Of a DNA stretch of 64,000 nt, positions 1-9,815 are shown one piece after another. The position numbers were made by a program, and so were the translations under genes. Location: assembly GCA_905331475.1 (NCBI GenBank), contig CAJNYU010000028.1, positions 1-64,000 on the forward strand. Direction: 5' to 3'. The notes beneath the pieces were generated by a model. It was not told the origin of the DNA. It did not search any database and saw only the letters and a list, made by a program, of their open reading frames with translations. Within the stretch, counting starts at the first letter, position 1. The number at the start of each line of letters is the position of its first letter. The stretch is from Rotaria socialis (lineage: Eukaryota; Rotifera; Eurotatoria; Philodinida; Philodinidae).

Positions 1-331
1 AAATCATTTCGAAGCTATAAAATGTGAAGTCTCTCAGCTAGATAGTTTTGGATAGCTACGTCCCACATGACTAAATCCTTTCAGTAGAGGATTGGCGACG
101 CTAACGTCGCGTTACCTTGTTTTTTAAAATAAAAATGTGACACCCCTATTATTTATAAGACAGCGGAATGACAAAAGAAGATAATGTTTAGTGGTGGAGA
201 AAAGACGCCCGTTGTGTTGAATAGGCGACACAAGTATGTGTATATATATATAATCGTATTGCAACATTTGCGTCACTTTCACCTATATTTATTAAATGCC
301 TGACTATAAAGCAAAATTCAATCGATCATGA
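1..331. other. Non-coding, one perfect hairpin
   Basis: No coding signal was seen. A short perfect hairpin lies at 95-110, with a six-base stem (GCGACG/CGTCGC) and a CTAA loop. Its origin is unknown; it may be a remnant of mobile DNA. Confidence 0.3.
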
Positions 332-748
332 TTAAATAAATTGGATAGTGATGGAAATTCAGTAAAAACGTGGCTGAAACAAGGCTCATCGGAAACAACA
401 TTTATTTGTACAATATGCCGTACTAGTGATCTAGACTGTTCTAGCAAAAGCTGAAAAGCTGTTGAACAGCAAATGCAAAATAAAAAACTCAAAAATTTAA
501 ATGCTCTGAAGAATAATTCAAAACTTACCTTTTCAATATCGGTAACAACATCTTCCACGTCGTCTACACATACTATTCAAGTAGTTGATTCTAATAAACC
601 TTTGCTATTCGATGATCAAGTATCGCAAACTGAAATTTTATGACGCTCAAGTCTGTTCAAAATGCATCTTTCTAAGTCAACATTAAATAGAATGTCGACT
701 GCATGTCATTTTTGCTTCAGCACGAATATTTCTTGTAGGATCGAAGGC
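332..748 (+). pseudogene. Degenerate BED-like zinc-finger (transposase-related) fragment
   Basis: The forward frame starting at 332 reads as protein for about 135 codons, with in-frame TGA stops at 452-454 and 641-643. Its first part, containing KTWLKQGS and FICTIC, resembles the N-terminal BED/U1-like zinc finger of hAT-related transposases and their domesticated relatives. The CxxC pair survives. The two positions where zinc-binding histidines would be expected now read Gln (before Met) and Leu (after KK), so the finger looks dead. The tail is Ser/Thr-rich. There is no start codon; a stop sits just upstream at 329-331. A reverse-strand reading frame over 304-558 is taken to be a shadow. The family assignment is from memory of the motif; the broken state is seen directly. 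Confidence 0.5.
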
Positions 749-2155
749 TGAAAAAAGACTCCTCTTTTTTCATTCAAAATCCTCTTTTTTTCTAAAATGC
801 TTGGTGGGATGCCAGTTAACTATTAGATTTTGTTTCGGATTATAGTACTAAAATATGCGGAATTCATTCTACGCAATTAACATAATGCATTCCATGTAAC
901 ATAACCCTTTGAAGAAGGAATTGATTTATAAAACAAAATCTGCAAGGAGTTTTGAAGTGTGTAGAGTAGAAATTTGCATATTGAGGAGTGTGAGTGAGAA
1001 AGTTGAAACTAATGAACTGTACCCTTCTCATATGCAATTCGTAATCCTCTAAGTCACCAACTTGCAGTGCTTATTACCCTAAAATTTGAATTTAGGATTA
1101 CCAGAACCTTCTTTCGGTACTAGAACGGTACTATTTTTAAACAGCCTCCGTAATAAACACTTTAAAGCGAAAAGTTTCATTCAAGTATTCCATGTACTAG
1201 AGGCTGTGAGGGTGGGTGTGTTTTTTGAGCTAATCGTTACGCGTTTCGACCTTGCTTAAGGGTATCATCAGACGACTTTGATTTCTTAGTCAGTAGCTCA
1301 GTTGGTGGGTTGAATGATTCAAAATTGAATAAAAACAAATTTATGAATTAGATTTTTCATAGATGTCCACGACGAAAGTTTCGGATAGTAACGATTATCG
1401 GTAAAGGACGACATTTTTCCTTAGGAAGAATGATATTTATTTATCTTGTGAAATGTCTTTCTGATTGGATGCTGCTCATAGCTACCCGTATGTCATCGAT
1501 TAATGGTTATAATTGTTCGTCATAGCGATATTATCTCGTTATTGATGTAGAAATGTGTTTTATCATATGATTTTAGGAAAATATTTATTAATGACTGTTT
1601 ATAGTTACGTCTTCTACATAGGCTGTTTTTGTAATAGTTAATTCTATGATGGTATCGTATATCTTCGTTCCAGTATATTTTAAAATCTACTGTTACATTG
1701 CATAGTTCTTTTCTCTATAGAGAGATGTTTATTTTTTATTTAAAATACCACAGATTCGTATGAACTATTATTTTAATGATGAGAATTTTCTAGTTTCATC
1801 GAATGATTCATATGAAGAACATTTAGATCAATGAAAATGGTTCAAATCGAAGTTTTATTCAATGACCAAATTAAAATATTATCTAACTATTAACTTGTAT
1901 TATTTTTTCAGCGTTTCTCAGTATTAATTATATTTTTATATTTTCAATTATGAAGTTTAATTTATTCTAAATTAGAAAATCATAGATTCAAATGTTCTTC
2001 TATATCACAGTTATTACTACACAAAATCGATCGTTCCGTGTTTCGCCCTATTTAATATGGAACAACACTCTAAAAGAAATAGGTATTCTACCGAACTTTT
2101 AAAGGATCTTCTGCCGGGTGGAGTATTGGTGTGTACCCACATTTAATGACTATAA
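749..2155. other. AT-rich non-coding stretch with TG-rich patch
   Basis: No coding frame can be supported. A TG-rich patch at about 1207-1221 (GAGGGTGGGTGTG) resembles the TGTGGG-type telomeric repeat reported for bdelloids and directly flanks the hammerhead-like core. Confidence 0.35.
1244..1271 (-). ncRNA. Hammerhead-ribozyme-like core, possible Penelope-element relic
   Basis: On the minus strand CTGATGA (1271-1265) is followed by 17 nt that can form a short imperfect stem (ACCCTT facing AAGGT around an AAGC loop). GAAA (1247-1244) and CGCGTAACG come next. CUGAUGA - stem II - GAAA is the conserved hammerhead core. Penelope-like retroelements, including the telomere-associated Athena elements of bdelloids, are known to carry minimal hammerheads with a tiny stem III. 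Here a two-pair stem III (CG...CG) is possible, but the UH cleavage position and stem I are not convincing. This is a degenerate copy or a chance match. Confidence 0.3.
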
Positions 2156-2707
2156 ACCAATACTTTATCATTTTATTCGTTCCTAAATATAACCATGTTG
2201 TTGCTGCTTTTACTCGTCAATTTGACTAGTGCTGAACTGATCATTATTGTACCTACAGTGTTAACTTTATTTGCATGTCCTCGACTGATATTAGTCTTTA
2301 TATTTGTCTGTACGAAACATAGAAAAATAGAGTTTGAGAAAAATATTTCTATTAAGATATTATATTTATGAGTGATTTGTTTTTGTTTCTATTCGAGCTT
2401 CCAGAGCATATGTGTATCATTAAATAAATGTTTGACGTTCAAACCAGAGTATACAACTCTACAAATTATTCGTATCATCTTACATAAACATCGTCACTTT
2501 TTTATACCACTTTTCGCATCAATAATCTGCTCAACTCCAATGGTTGTCATAAATGAAATAATGACTTGTGCGAAAGCATCAAAATTAAAATCAGCACCCT
2601 ATATATTTTTATTAGGGTATATGTTTACATCTCTGCCAATATCATTATCATTTTTCACTTTTATTTATCCAGCTAATGCTTACATGACAGCTTTTTGGAG
2701 GGAATAA
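2156..2707 (+). pseudogene. GPCR-like seven-transmembrane fragment with one in-frame stop
   Basis: A single forward frame runs from 2156 to a TAA at 2705-2707, broken once by TGA at 2369-2371. The part before the stop is very hydrophobic (IIIVPTVLTLF, then a basic TKHRK end). The part after it has two further hydrophobic helices: one ending VVINEIMTC, and one containing GYMFTSLPISLSFFTF that closes on YPANAYMTAFW. The order of helices, short basic loops and Tyr-containing last helix suggests the C-terminal half of a rhodopsin-like receptor, a family greatly expanded in bdelloids. The N-terminal half is missing. A pseudogene is most likely; a sequencing error or a short intron over the stop is possible. 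Confidence 0.4.
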
Positions 2708-3081
2708 TTTGTTGGACGATGCTTTTCGAAAATGCAAACGAAAACAGTCTACAAAGGAAAACAATTGAAAACACTCTCCGCTAGCACCAACCTGAACGTC
2801 ACACCAGTCTCAACTAGAAGCTACCAACTTTTAACATGAAACTATAGTGATCAAATTATGATTAGTCTTACCTTTTTTGGTTACCGGCTTTATTTCCATG
2901 ATTTTTGAAATAATAAAAACTTGTCTAGATCAAAATGAAAGACAGATGACTTTCATATAAAAACTCAAGCACAGAATCAAAATTTTGAATAATTTCTAAG
3001 AGGGCGCTTCCATCGAGTTTACAGCACTTTCCTGAAAGAGGTCTTGAATTTTTATTTTCAATTTCTTGAACGAGTGTATCT

Positions 3082-3157
3082 TGAGGGTGTGGGTGTGATT
3101 ATCAGTTACAGAAATACCCAAATCGACACTCGAACCTACACCCACACTCTCATCTTG
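3082..3157. repeat. Inverted TG-rich telomere-like segments
   Basis: TGAGGGTGTGGGTGTG on the + strand near 3082 is mirrored about 40 nt later by CTACACCCACACTCTCA, the complement of a near-identical unit. Both contain the GTGTGGG core of the repeat reported for bdelloid telomeres. They could be interstitial telomere traces or the ends of a small element. Confidence 0.35.
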
Positions 3158-4442
3158 GCTTTACCTGAACGAGTAAGTTATCATTGAGACCTACTCTAAA
3201 TAAAAGCCTCGAAAATATCCAAAAATCGTTGATAAGCTCATATGGCTGCGTAGCGACAAAATGTTGTCCAAAGATACTTTGAGAAGATGTTTCTTCGCCT
3301 ATATATTCCCCCTTTCTCTTCACAACACATCAGAGGCACTGAGGATCTTTTGACTCTCACTCGAGAAGACCTTCTTGATAACTACGTCAAACGCTGTATC
3401 GCGTAAAGATTTAAAAAGAGGTGCGCTCTTCGGATTTAGGTTCTTCCTTATTTTTGAAAATGTATTCGTTTGGGATAATCTCCACAAGCAAGCTAAAGAT
3501 GATGTTAGCCATCCATTTATGTTGAAACCGGGTTGAACGTTAAAAAACTAAAACACCGCTCCCTTCACCTAGACTAGTTTGATTTCAACGAGCAAAGTGA
3601 TAGTAGAAATATAGGAAAGAAGTAACACGAAATCTTAGCTCCTTAGCAGTCGCTTAACCTTCTATCTAGTTACCGTTTTCACTTGCTTCATTGTATCTTT
3701 ATCTTTGATTGCTTTCTATCTATCCTCGCCATTTCATCTTCCTTTGTTGTTGTAAGCACTTCCGAGTGTTACAATAAAATGGGCATAAAGCAAAATCCCC
3801 ACATTTAAATACTTTCAAAAACCAAATGCAAGTCACTGGAAATTTAAAATAATAAATCACTAATTCATATATAGTAAATAGAAACTTGGGATATTTTTTC
3901 CTTGTGTGTTCTCTGAAAAAGCCTTTCAGCGCAGCCTCGTTGGAGCTAAAATTTGGAACTCACATATTTCGGTCAGTTAAATACTGATCAAATAGAATTT
4001 TTATTTTTTCAGTGTAGTGAGATCATATTTTGTTTGAACATAAGATAATAAAACTTTTTTAACATTTGAAATTTATTGGATCTATCAATAGGAAATATTA
4101 CTAGAGAGAACGTATAGAAAACTTTCTGTTTAGAATATGTCAGTATGCTGAAGTGTTTAGTGGTTTCATTGAGAAATATTGTGAATGATAATAGTTTAAA
4201 CAGTATTTAGGATATAGTTATCAATATTGTTGAAAAATTTATGTTTTTTCGGTTTACTAGATGAGAAATTGATACATGTTTTCATAAACGAAAATTTGAT
4301 AAAAGCTTCCCAGTGGATGGAAAAGTTGCGAATTGTAAATATACTAAACTGGATTCAAGCTCTTGAATAAGGTATTTGTGTGAGAAAAAAAAGATTAAAA
4401 TCTTCATCTGCTTATTGTAAGTGGTAGAAGTAACTAGTGTAA

Positions 4443-4504
4443 TAGTAGCATAAACTAGTTGCTAGCTTCTGTATCGTAGCATACACTCGTTGCTAACGTC
4501 TGTA
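4443..4504. repeat. 31-bp tandem repeat, two copies
   Basis: Two adjacent 31-nt units (4443-4473 and 4474-4504) share the pattern GTAGCATA.ACT.GTTGCTA followed by TCTGTA, with a few substitutions. There is no coding context. Confidence 0.6.
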
Positions 4505-5028
4505 ATAATAAAAATATATAATACTGTCGTAACTATGGGCTATAATAATAAAAACGACAGATTTTGATGATTAATTAGAGACTAAATCCTAATTATAATG
4601 ATTTCTAATTAGTGAAACTAGATTTTGATTAGTGATGCAAGTAGTGGTGAACATAGGCAATCGACCTATACCAAAAACGTTTCTAATTAGTGCATCTAAG
4701 TGTTAGTTTTTTTATATTTTATGTCTGTAATGGGGAAGGGGGCGGGGTACATGGAAGCCGCAAAAACCTAACAATTCAACTTACACTCACTATTTTCTTC
4801 GAAAATATATGTGAGTTCCACAAAAGGATCTGCAATGAAATAACGATGAATAATGTTTCATGTTATCACGATTCTTTTTTTTTACGTGTTTTCTTTGTTG
4901 TCATCAAGGTTATTTCTTCTCGTGAATAATGATGAAAGAAACGAAAACGACTCGTTACATTATACAGAAGAATAAAAACAAAAAACAAAACATATCACTC
5001 ACACAATCGATTATTATTGTAATGCAAT

Positions 5029-6849
5029 ATGAATTTATCAAAATTAGAAAAATTACCTGATGAAATTTTACTTGAAATTTGTGTTTATTTAAAGCCCTAT
5101 GATATTATAAATAGTTTTGGACAACTAAATAGTCGTTTAGAACGAACTATAAGTCAATATCGACATGATGCAGATCTACATCATTTAACTTTTAGTCAAT
5201 TCTATCGATGGTCTAATCATCTTTTATCTTATACAGCCACATCTATTGTAAATTTAGTTGTAAGCAATTGGAATTCTCCTGGACAAATCTATCTTTTTAA
5301 TCAACTGGCAAAAGATTATGATTCTCTTCATGATTTATTTCCAAATATAAATCAACTTCGATTAATTGATTTTACTAATGATGACGTTGAAATTCTTTCG
5401 AAACTTGCAAGGATTAAAAAAATTTTTATCGACGCTGATGCATTGGTATCATTATCATATTCAACACATATTTTACTTGATAAATATATTTTCTGTTCAT
5501 CGAATCATTTTAAAGAAATACGTTTATGGGGTATTGAAAATGGTATTCGACTACAACATGACGTGAATATTCTAGAAAATGTTCATCTCGAACGATTAAC
5601 AATAAGCGTTGCTTTCTTAGATGATCTCATTTTAATGTTTCGACGTTCACCAAATTTAGTTCATTTTAATGTTGAAGTAGTTCAGCATACAGCAAAAATC
5701 CTACGACAGAATGCAACGATTGAAATGTTACCAAAGCATTTAAAAATTTTTCATTTTCAAACAACTGATCAACAAGTATTATCGTATGAAGATTTAGATA
5801 AATTAGTTAGTAATATGCCTACGATTGAACTTTTCTCATTGGATGCAGATACAAATGATGTTAATTATGCCGATGGATATAATTGGCAACATACGCTATC
5901 AAGTGTAGTCAATTTAAAACGTGCTTATTTTAAAATACGAATTTATTTAACATTAGATATGACACCTATTGATGAAGATTCGATTTTAGAATCATTTCAA
6001 CATGCCAATATACCTATATGTTGTTATATTGATACCAAAATATTGCATATTGACACCATACCATATAATATGGCAGACTTCGATACACATATGAGTGTAA
6101 CAATATCACCTAGTGCAAAATCAGCGAGAGCAACAAATATGGAATTATTTCAACAGAAATCTAGACGTGTTCAGACGCTTATCGTAGATGGTCAACATGA
6201 TCCAACAGTAATAGACGATTGGCTATGTGTTATCAATCGTTTTTCTGATATTGAAATACTTCAAATCAATGCAGTAAATATACCAGAAAATGAAAATACT
6301 AATATTGAAACTAAAACGAAAAATATCAAGTTACCAAATCTCTCGTATTTGCATTACATTCGATCAACTAGTTGTAAAGTACATATACATTTTTTTAAAC
6401 TTCTTACTAACACTATTATCGTAAGTCCACAATTAAAAGCCTTATCGATGATGTATGGAGATTTAATTTATTTATGTAAACGTTTATCCGGTTGTAGTTT
6501 CGAACGAATAAACGAACTTTGGCTATATGGTGGCGATGCCGATGGACAAGTTACTTTGATAGATATTGATTTGTTACTTAAAACATTTCCATGTTTATAT
6601 CATTTTGTTTTTAATAATCAATCGAGTAGACTTTTGAATAGACACCTAAAATCAATCGTTGAAATAATTCTACATTCTTCACCAACGCTAATTAGTTTTC
6701 GAATTTCATGTAATAAAGGTTCACTAAAATTATTATCGTTGATGGACAATGAGGCGTGCACTGCTTGGATCAAACGAATATGTGGTCTTAATAATCATGA
6801 ACAAATGCATGTGATAGTAAATAAAAAAATGTTATCGATTTGGAAATAA
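5029..6849 (+). CDS. F-box-like protein with leucine-rich-type C-terminal region, copy 1
   Basis: Intronless, 606 residues. The N-terminus, residues 1-45, is an F-box-like motif (KLPDEILLEICVYL followed by a predicted helix and FGQLNSRL). F-boxes bind Skp1 and bring substrates to SCF ubiquitin ligases. The remaining 550 residues are spaced leucine/isoleucine segments resembling a degenerate leucine-rich solenoid, the expected substrate-binding part; the substrate is unknown. Good ATG at 5029 in an A-rich context. The gene is a tandem paralogue of the one at 7738: blocks such as MYGDLIYLCKRLS are shared and the lengths nearly match. Single-exon F-box-like families like this are expanded in bdelloid genomes. 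The F-box call is fairly secure from the motif; the ubiquitin-ligase role is inferred. Confidence 0.8.
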   Translation: MNLSKLEKLPDEILLEICVYLKPYDIINSFGQLNSRLERTISQYRHDADLHHLTFSQFYRWSNHLLSYTATSIVNLVVSNWNSPGQIYLFNQLAKDYDSLHDLFPNINQLRLIDFTNDDVEILSKLARIKKIFIDADALVSLSYSTHILLDKYIFCSSNHFKEIRLWGIENGIRLQHDVNILENVHLERLTISVAFLDDLILMFRRSPNLVHFNVEVVQHTAKILRQNATIEMLPKHLKIFHFQTTDQQVLSYEDLDKLVSNMPTIELFSLDADTNDVNYADGYNWQHTLSSVVNLKRAYFKIRIYLTLDMTPIDEDSILESFQHANIPICCYIDTKILHIDTIPYNMADFDTHMSVTISPSAKSARATNMELFQQKSRRVQTLIVDGQHDPTVIDDWLCVINRFSDIEILQINAVNIPENENTNIETKTKNIKLPNLSYLHYIRSTSCKVHIHFFKLLTNTIIVSPQLKALSMMYGDLIYLCKRLSGCSFERINELWLYGGDADGQVTLIDIDLLLKTFPCLYHFVFNNQSSRLLNRHLKSIVEIILHSSPTLISFRISCNKGSLKLLSLMDNEACTAWIKRICGLNNHEQMHVIVNKKMLSIWK

Positions 6850-7737
6850 AATTAAAATAGCCATGAGAAAATAAAGGCAACATATATTTGTACTACGACG
6901 CACGCACACGCATATTGCTGTTTTTCTGTTTAACTCTTTTTTTTTAAATTTCTGTTGTTATTGCGTTTTACTAGCGAGTCCAAAAGGCAGCGATAATGGT
7001 TAGTAAAAGAAACGATAGAGATAAACAAAGCAACGAAGATAGCATCGATATATTGTTGGCCTGGAGGAATTCCGTGCATATTTCGGTAGCCCAACCAATT
7101 TTATGATGATTATCAAATGCAATAAAAGCTCCACTAAAACAATATAGCTAGGCAGTATGCAACGATAATAATCATTAGTAAAACATATCAACTCGTGTTA
7201 AGGTTTAATTTTATCAACGTTTTTCTTATTTTACTGCAACAGATCTTTCTCATCGTGTCGTATTCGTGTGTAATAAAAACTGCTGATCCTTGTCGAACTG
7301 TATGAAGGTATATCAAATTGAATAAAGAACAAATTAAATCCTTTCCGCAACTAATCAGAATACAGTACGAATCAGTGCATCATTTTTCCCGCATGCTATA
7401 TCCTTGAAAACTAATGATGATTACTATCATCGTCATTTTAAATTACCTTGTATACGTCAAAACTCATTAGTTTCCTTTAATTTAAATTCGACTTAAAAAT
7501 AAAATTTTGCAATAGGAGTGTCATACAATTTCTGATACATATTTAGGACGGCGATATCGTCTTCGGGTGACTTATATAATAGGGTGATATGTATTTTTCC
7601 TCGTTCTTCCGTTTTACCTGTAAATCATTTATGTATGACTTAGTCATAAAAATAGGGGAAAAAATTAATCATATGGTGAATAGAAAAAAAACAACGTATG
7701 CATTGATGATCAATATTGAGTGCACTCAAAAATCGAA
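6850..7737. other. Intergenic spacer between the F-box paralogues
   Basis: About 890 nt of AT-rich sequence with no supported gene. It presumably holds the 3' end of the first copy and the promoter of the second; an AATAAA-like site (AAATAAAGG) lies near 6871. Confidence 0.5.
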
Positions 7738-9552
7738 ATGATTGTAACAAAACTTGAAGATTTACCCGATGAAATATTGATTGAAATTTGTATTTATTTA
7801 AATGGAGTTGATGTCCTTAATGCTTTCGGACAATTGAATAGTCGTTTAGAAAAAACCATAGGACAATTTCGATATGATATTAACCTTCAATATTTAACTT
7901 TAAAACAATTTCAACGATATTGTTTTCATTTATTACCTTATAATGCTGAATATATAGTCAAATTAACATTAAATACATGGTATTCACCAGGAGAAATTTC
8001 TCTGTTTTATAAATCAATTGCTCAATACAATACTCTACATGATTTTTTACCTTCACTTCAACAGCTATGGTTGATTAACTTTAGTAATGCAGATGTAGAG
8101 ATACTTCCGAAAATTCTCTTCGTTGAAAAATTAATGATTGATATTGATACACAAACACCTTTACTTCATTCATCCAAAGTATTACTCGATCGATATTTAT
8201 TTTGTACACCAAATAAAATCAAAGAATTAAGATTATATGGTGCTGAAGACGGTATTGAATTACAACACGATGTCGCTATAATGCTGTGTCAATGGCTTGA
8301 AAAATTAATCATTAGTGTAGCTACATTAGATGATTTAATATTAATATTTCGACGTGCACCTAATCTCAATAAATTACACATTGAAGTAAATATACTTTCG
8401 GTTAATTTACCAAAGCAATATGCAACTGTTGAGATGATGCTAAAACATATTAAAGATTTTCATTTATGGATTAAAGATAAACGATTACTTATATTCGATG
8501 ATTTATGTAACATACTAATCAATATGCCAACTATCGAACGTCTTTCATTAGAAATCGAAACAGATGATATTAATTTTAGTGAAGGTTATCGATGGAAAGA
8601 ATTATTGTCTCATCTACCAAAATTATCTCGACTAGATTTGGGACTTAAAATTTGGATTGGATGGGATTTCGTACCGATCGATGTTTCACCATATTTAGAA
8701 ACTTTCATAGAAAATAATATAGATGTTTGTTGTTATGCAGATAGTCGTGTACTTTTCATTGATACGATACCCTATGATTTCGATAGTGTCACAGGTATTA
8801 TGACATCGCCGCGTGCTAGTACTGCTAAATCAACAAATATGAAGTTATTTCAACAACGAGCACGAAAAGTAAATACACTTTGTTTTGATGGTCGTCACGA
8901 ATTGACATCGGTCAATGATTGGTTGTGTGTTATCAATCGTTTTCCTGGTTTACAAGTACTCGATATTGCTTCCATTAATGTGAGGGATCAAACAGAATGT
9001 GAATCTGCCGAGAATTATAAACAATTACGATTATCTAATTTAACAGTTTTACGTTATATTCGATCGACAAAATGTAAAGTAAATATTCCGTTGTTTATGT
9101 ATCTTGCTGATAATCATACACTTGCACCTCGACTTCGTATTCTGACAATCATGTATGGAGATTTGATTTATCTTTGCAAACGTTTATCCATAGATGTTTG
9201 TTTTAAACAAATCACAGAACTTTGTATATATAGTAATGGTGCTGATGGACATATTCGTAAAGAAGATACTGAATTGATATTAAAATTTTTTCCAAATCTT
9301 GAACATTTTTGGCTTCATGCTCAATCGAGTCGAACACTAAACCGATCTGTGGAATTCATTGCAGAAACACTACTGCGTTCATTACCAAAATTAATCAGCT
9401 TACGAATATCATGTAGAAAAGATTCATTGAGAGTACCATCATTTAATGATGATGATACATGTCATTCGTGGATAAAACGTGTGTGCGGAATAGATAATCC
9501 TGAAGATATTCATATTATTGTTGGAAAAAAAGAACTAGCCGTATGGAAATAG
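7738..9552 (+). CDS. F-box-like protein with leucine-rich-type C-terminal region, copy 2
   Basis: Intronless, 604 residues. The open frame extends upstream to a GTG at 7720, but the first ATG is 7738. It aligns with the start of the upstream paralogue (KLEDLPDEIL against KLEKLPDEIL), so 7738 is chosen. The F-box-like motif is in residues 1-50 and leucine-rich-type repeats follow. Blocks conserved with copy 1 include an L-G/I-E-x-GI-x-LQHDV segment, a MYGDLIYLCKRLS segment, and a C-terminal segment LISxRISC that is followed in both copies by a WIKR element and WK just before the stop. Both copies are intact, so each is probably functional. Likely role: substrate adaptor of an SCF ligase (inferred). 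Confidence 0.8.
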   Translation: MIVTKLEDLPDEILIEICIYLNGVDVLNAFGQLNSRLEKTIGQFRYDINLQYLTLKQFQRYCFHLLPYNAEYIVKLTLNTWYSPGEISLFYKSIAQYNTLHDFLPSLQQLWLINFSNADVEILPKILFVEKLMIDIDTQTPLLHSSKVLLDRYLFCTPNKIKELRLYGAEDGIELQHDVAIMLCQWLEKLIISVATLDDLILIFRRAPNLNKLHIEVNILSVNLPKQYATVEMMLKHIKDFHLWIKDKRLLIFDDLCNILINMPTIERLSLEIETDDINFSEGYRWKELLSHLPKLSRLDLGLKIWIGWDFVPIDVSPYLETFIENNIDVCCYADSRVLFIDTIPYDFDSVTGIMTSPRASTAKSTNMKLFQQRARKVNTLCFDGRHELTSVNDWLCVINRFPGLQVLDIASINVRDQTECESAENYKQLRLSNLTVLRYIRSTKCKVNIPLFMYLADNHTLAPRLRILTIMYGDLIYLCKRLSIDVCFKQITELCIYSNGADGHIRKEDTELILKFFPNLEHFWLHAQSSRTLNRSVEFIAETLLRSLPKLISLRISCRKDSLRVPSFNDDDTCHSWIKRVCGIDNPEDIHIIVGKKELAVWK

Positions 9553-9815
9553 TTTCAAATTTGATAATTTTTCTATTTTGTTTTATGTTTCGGAAAAAAA
9601 GAAGATTTATAATATATATTGTTTGTTGTTATGCGACATCTAGAACTAAAATCTCAATGGTTATTTTATCGGAACCTATCTATATGTGTCTTTCATTGAT
9701 CGATGACGGTTGCTAACTAAAATATTTTTTTATCGTCACGATTCGATGCATATTTAAATGTTGGTAAGTTTAAATATACTTTTGCTAGAGATCTAGTGAT
9801 GAAATGACTTCCCTG

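Larger units (their letters stand above)
2708..5028. other. Non-coding decayed region
   Basis: No gene can be supported. The stretch contains a pair of TG-rich telomere-like segments facing each other at about 3082-3156 and a two-copy tandem repeat at 4443-4504. An open frame at 4690-4929 shows no recognisable protein features and is treated as chance. Confidence 0.4.

Noticed and set aside
304..558. Minus-strand 84-codon frame over the zinc-finger pseudogene
   Set aside because: It has no domain features, and the opposite strand gives the recognisable BED-like pattern.
1290..1325. tRNA A-box-like stretch (TAGCTCAGTTGGT)
   Set aside because: No B box at the proper distance, no acceptor stem and no anticodon arm; taken as chance.
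7720..7737. Upstream GTG start for the second F-box gene
   Set aside because: Eukaryotic genes start at ATG; the ATG at 7738 matches the paralogue's start.
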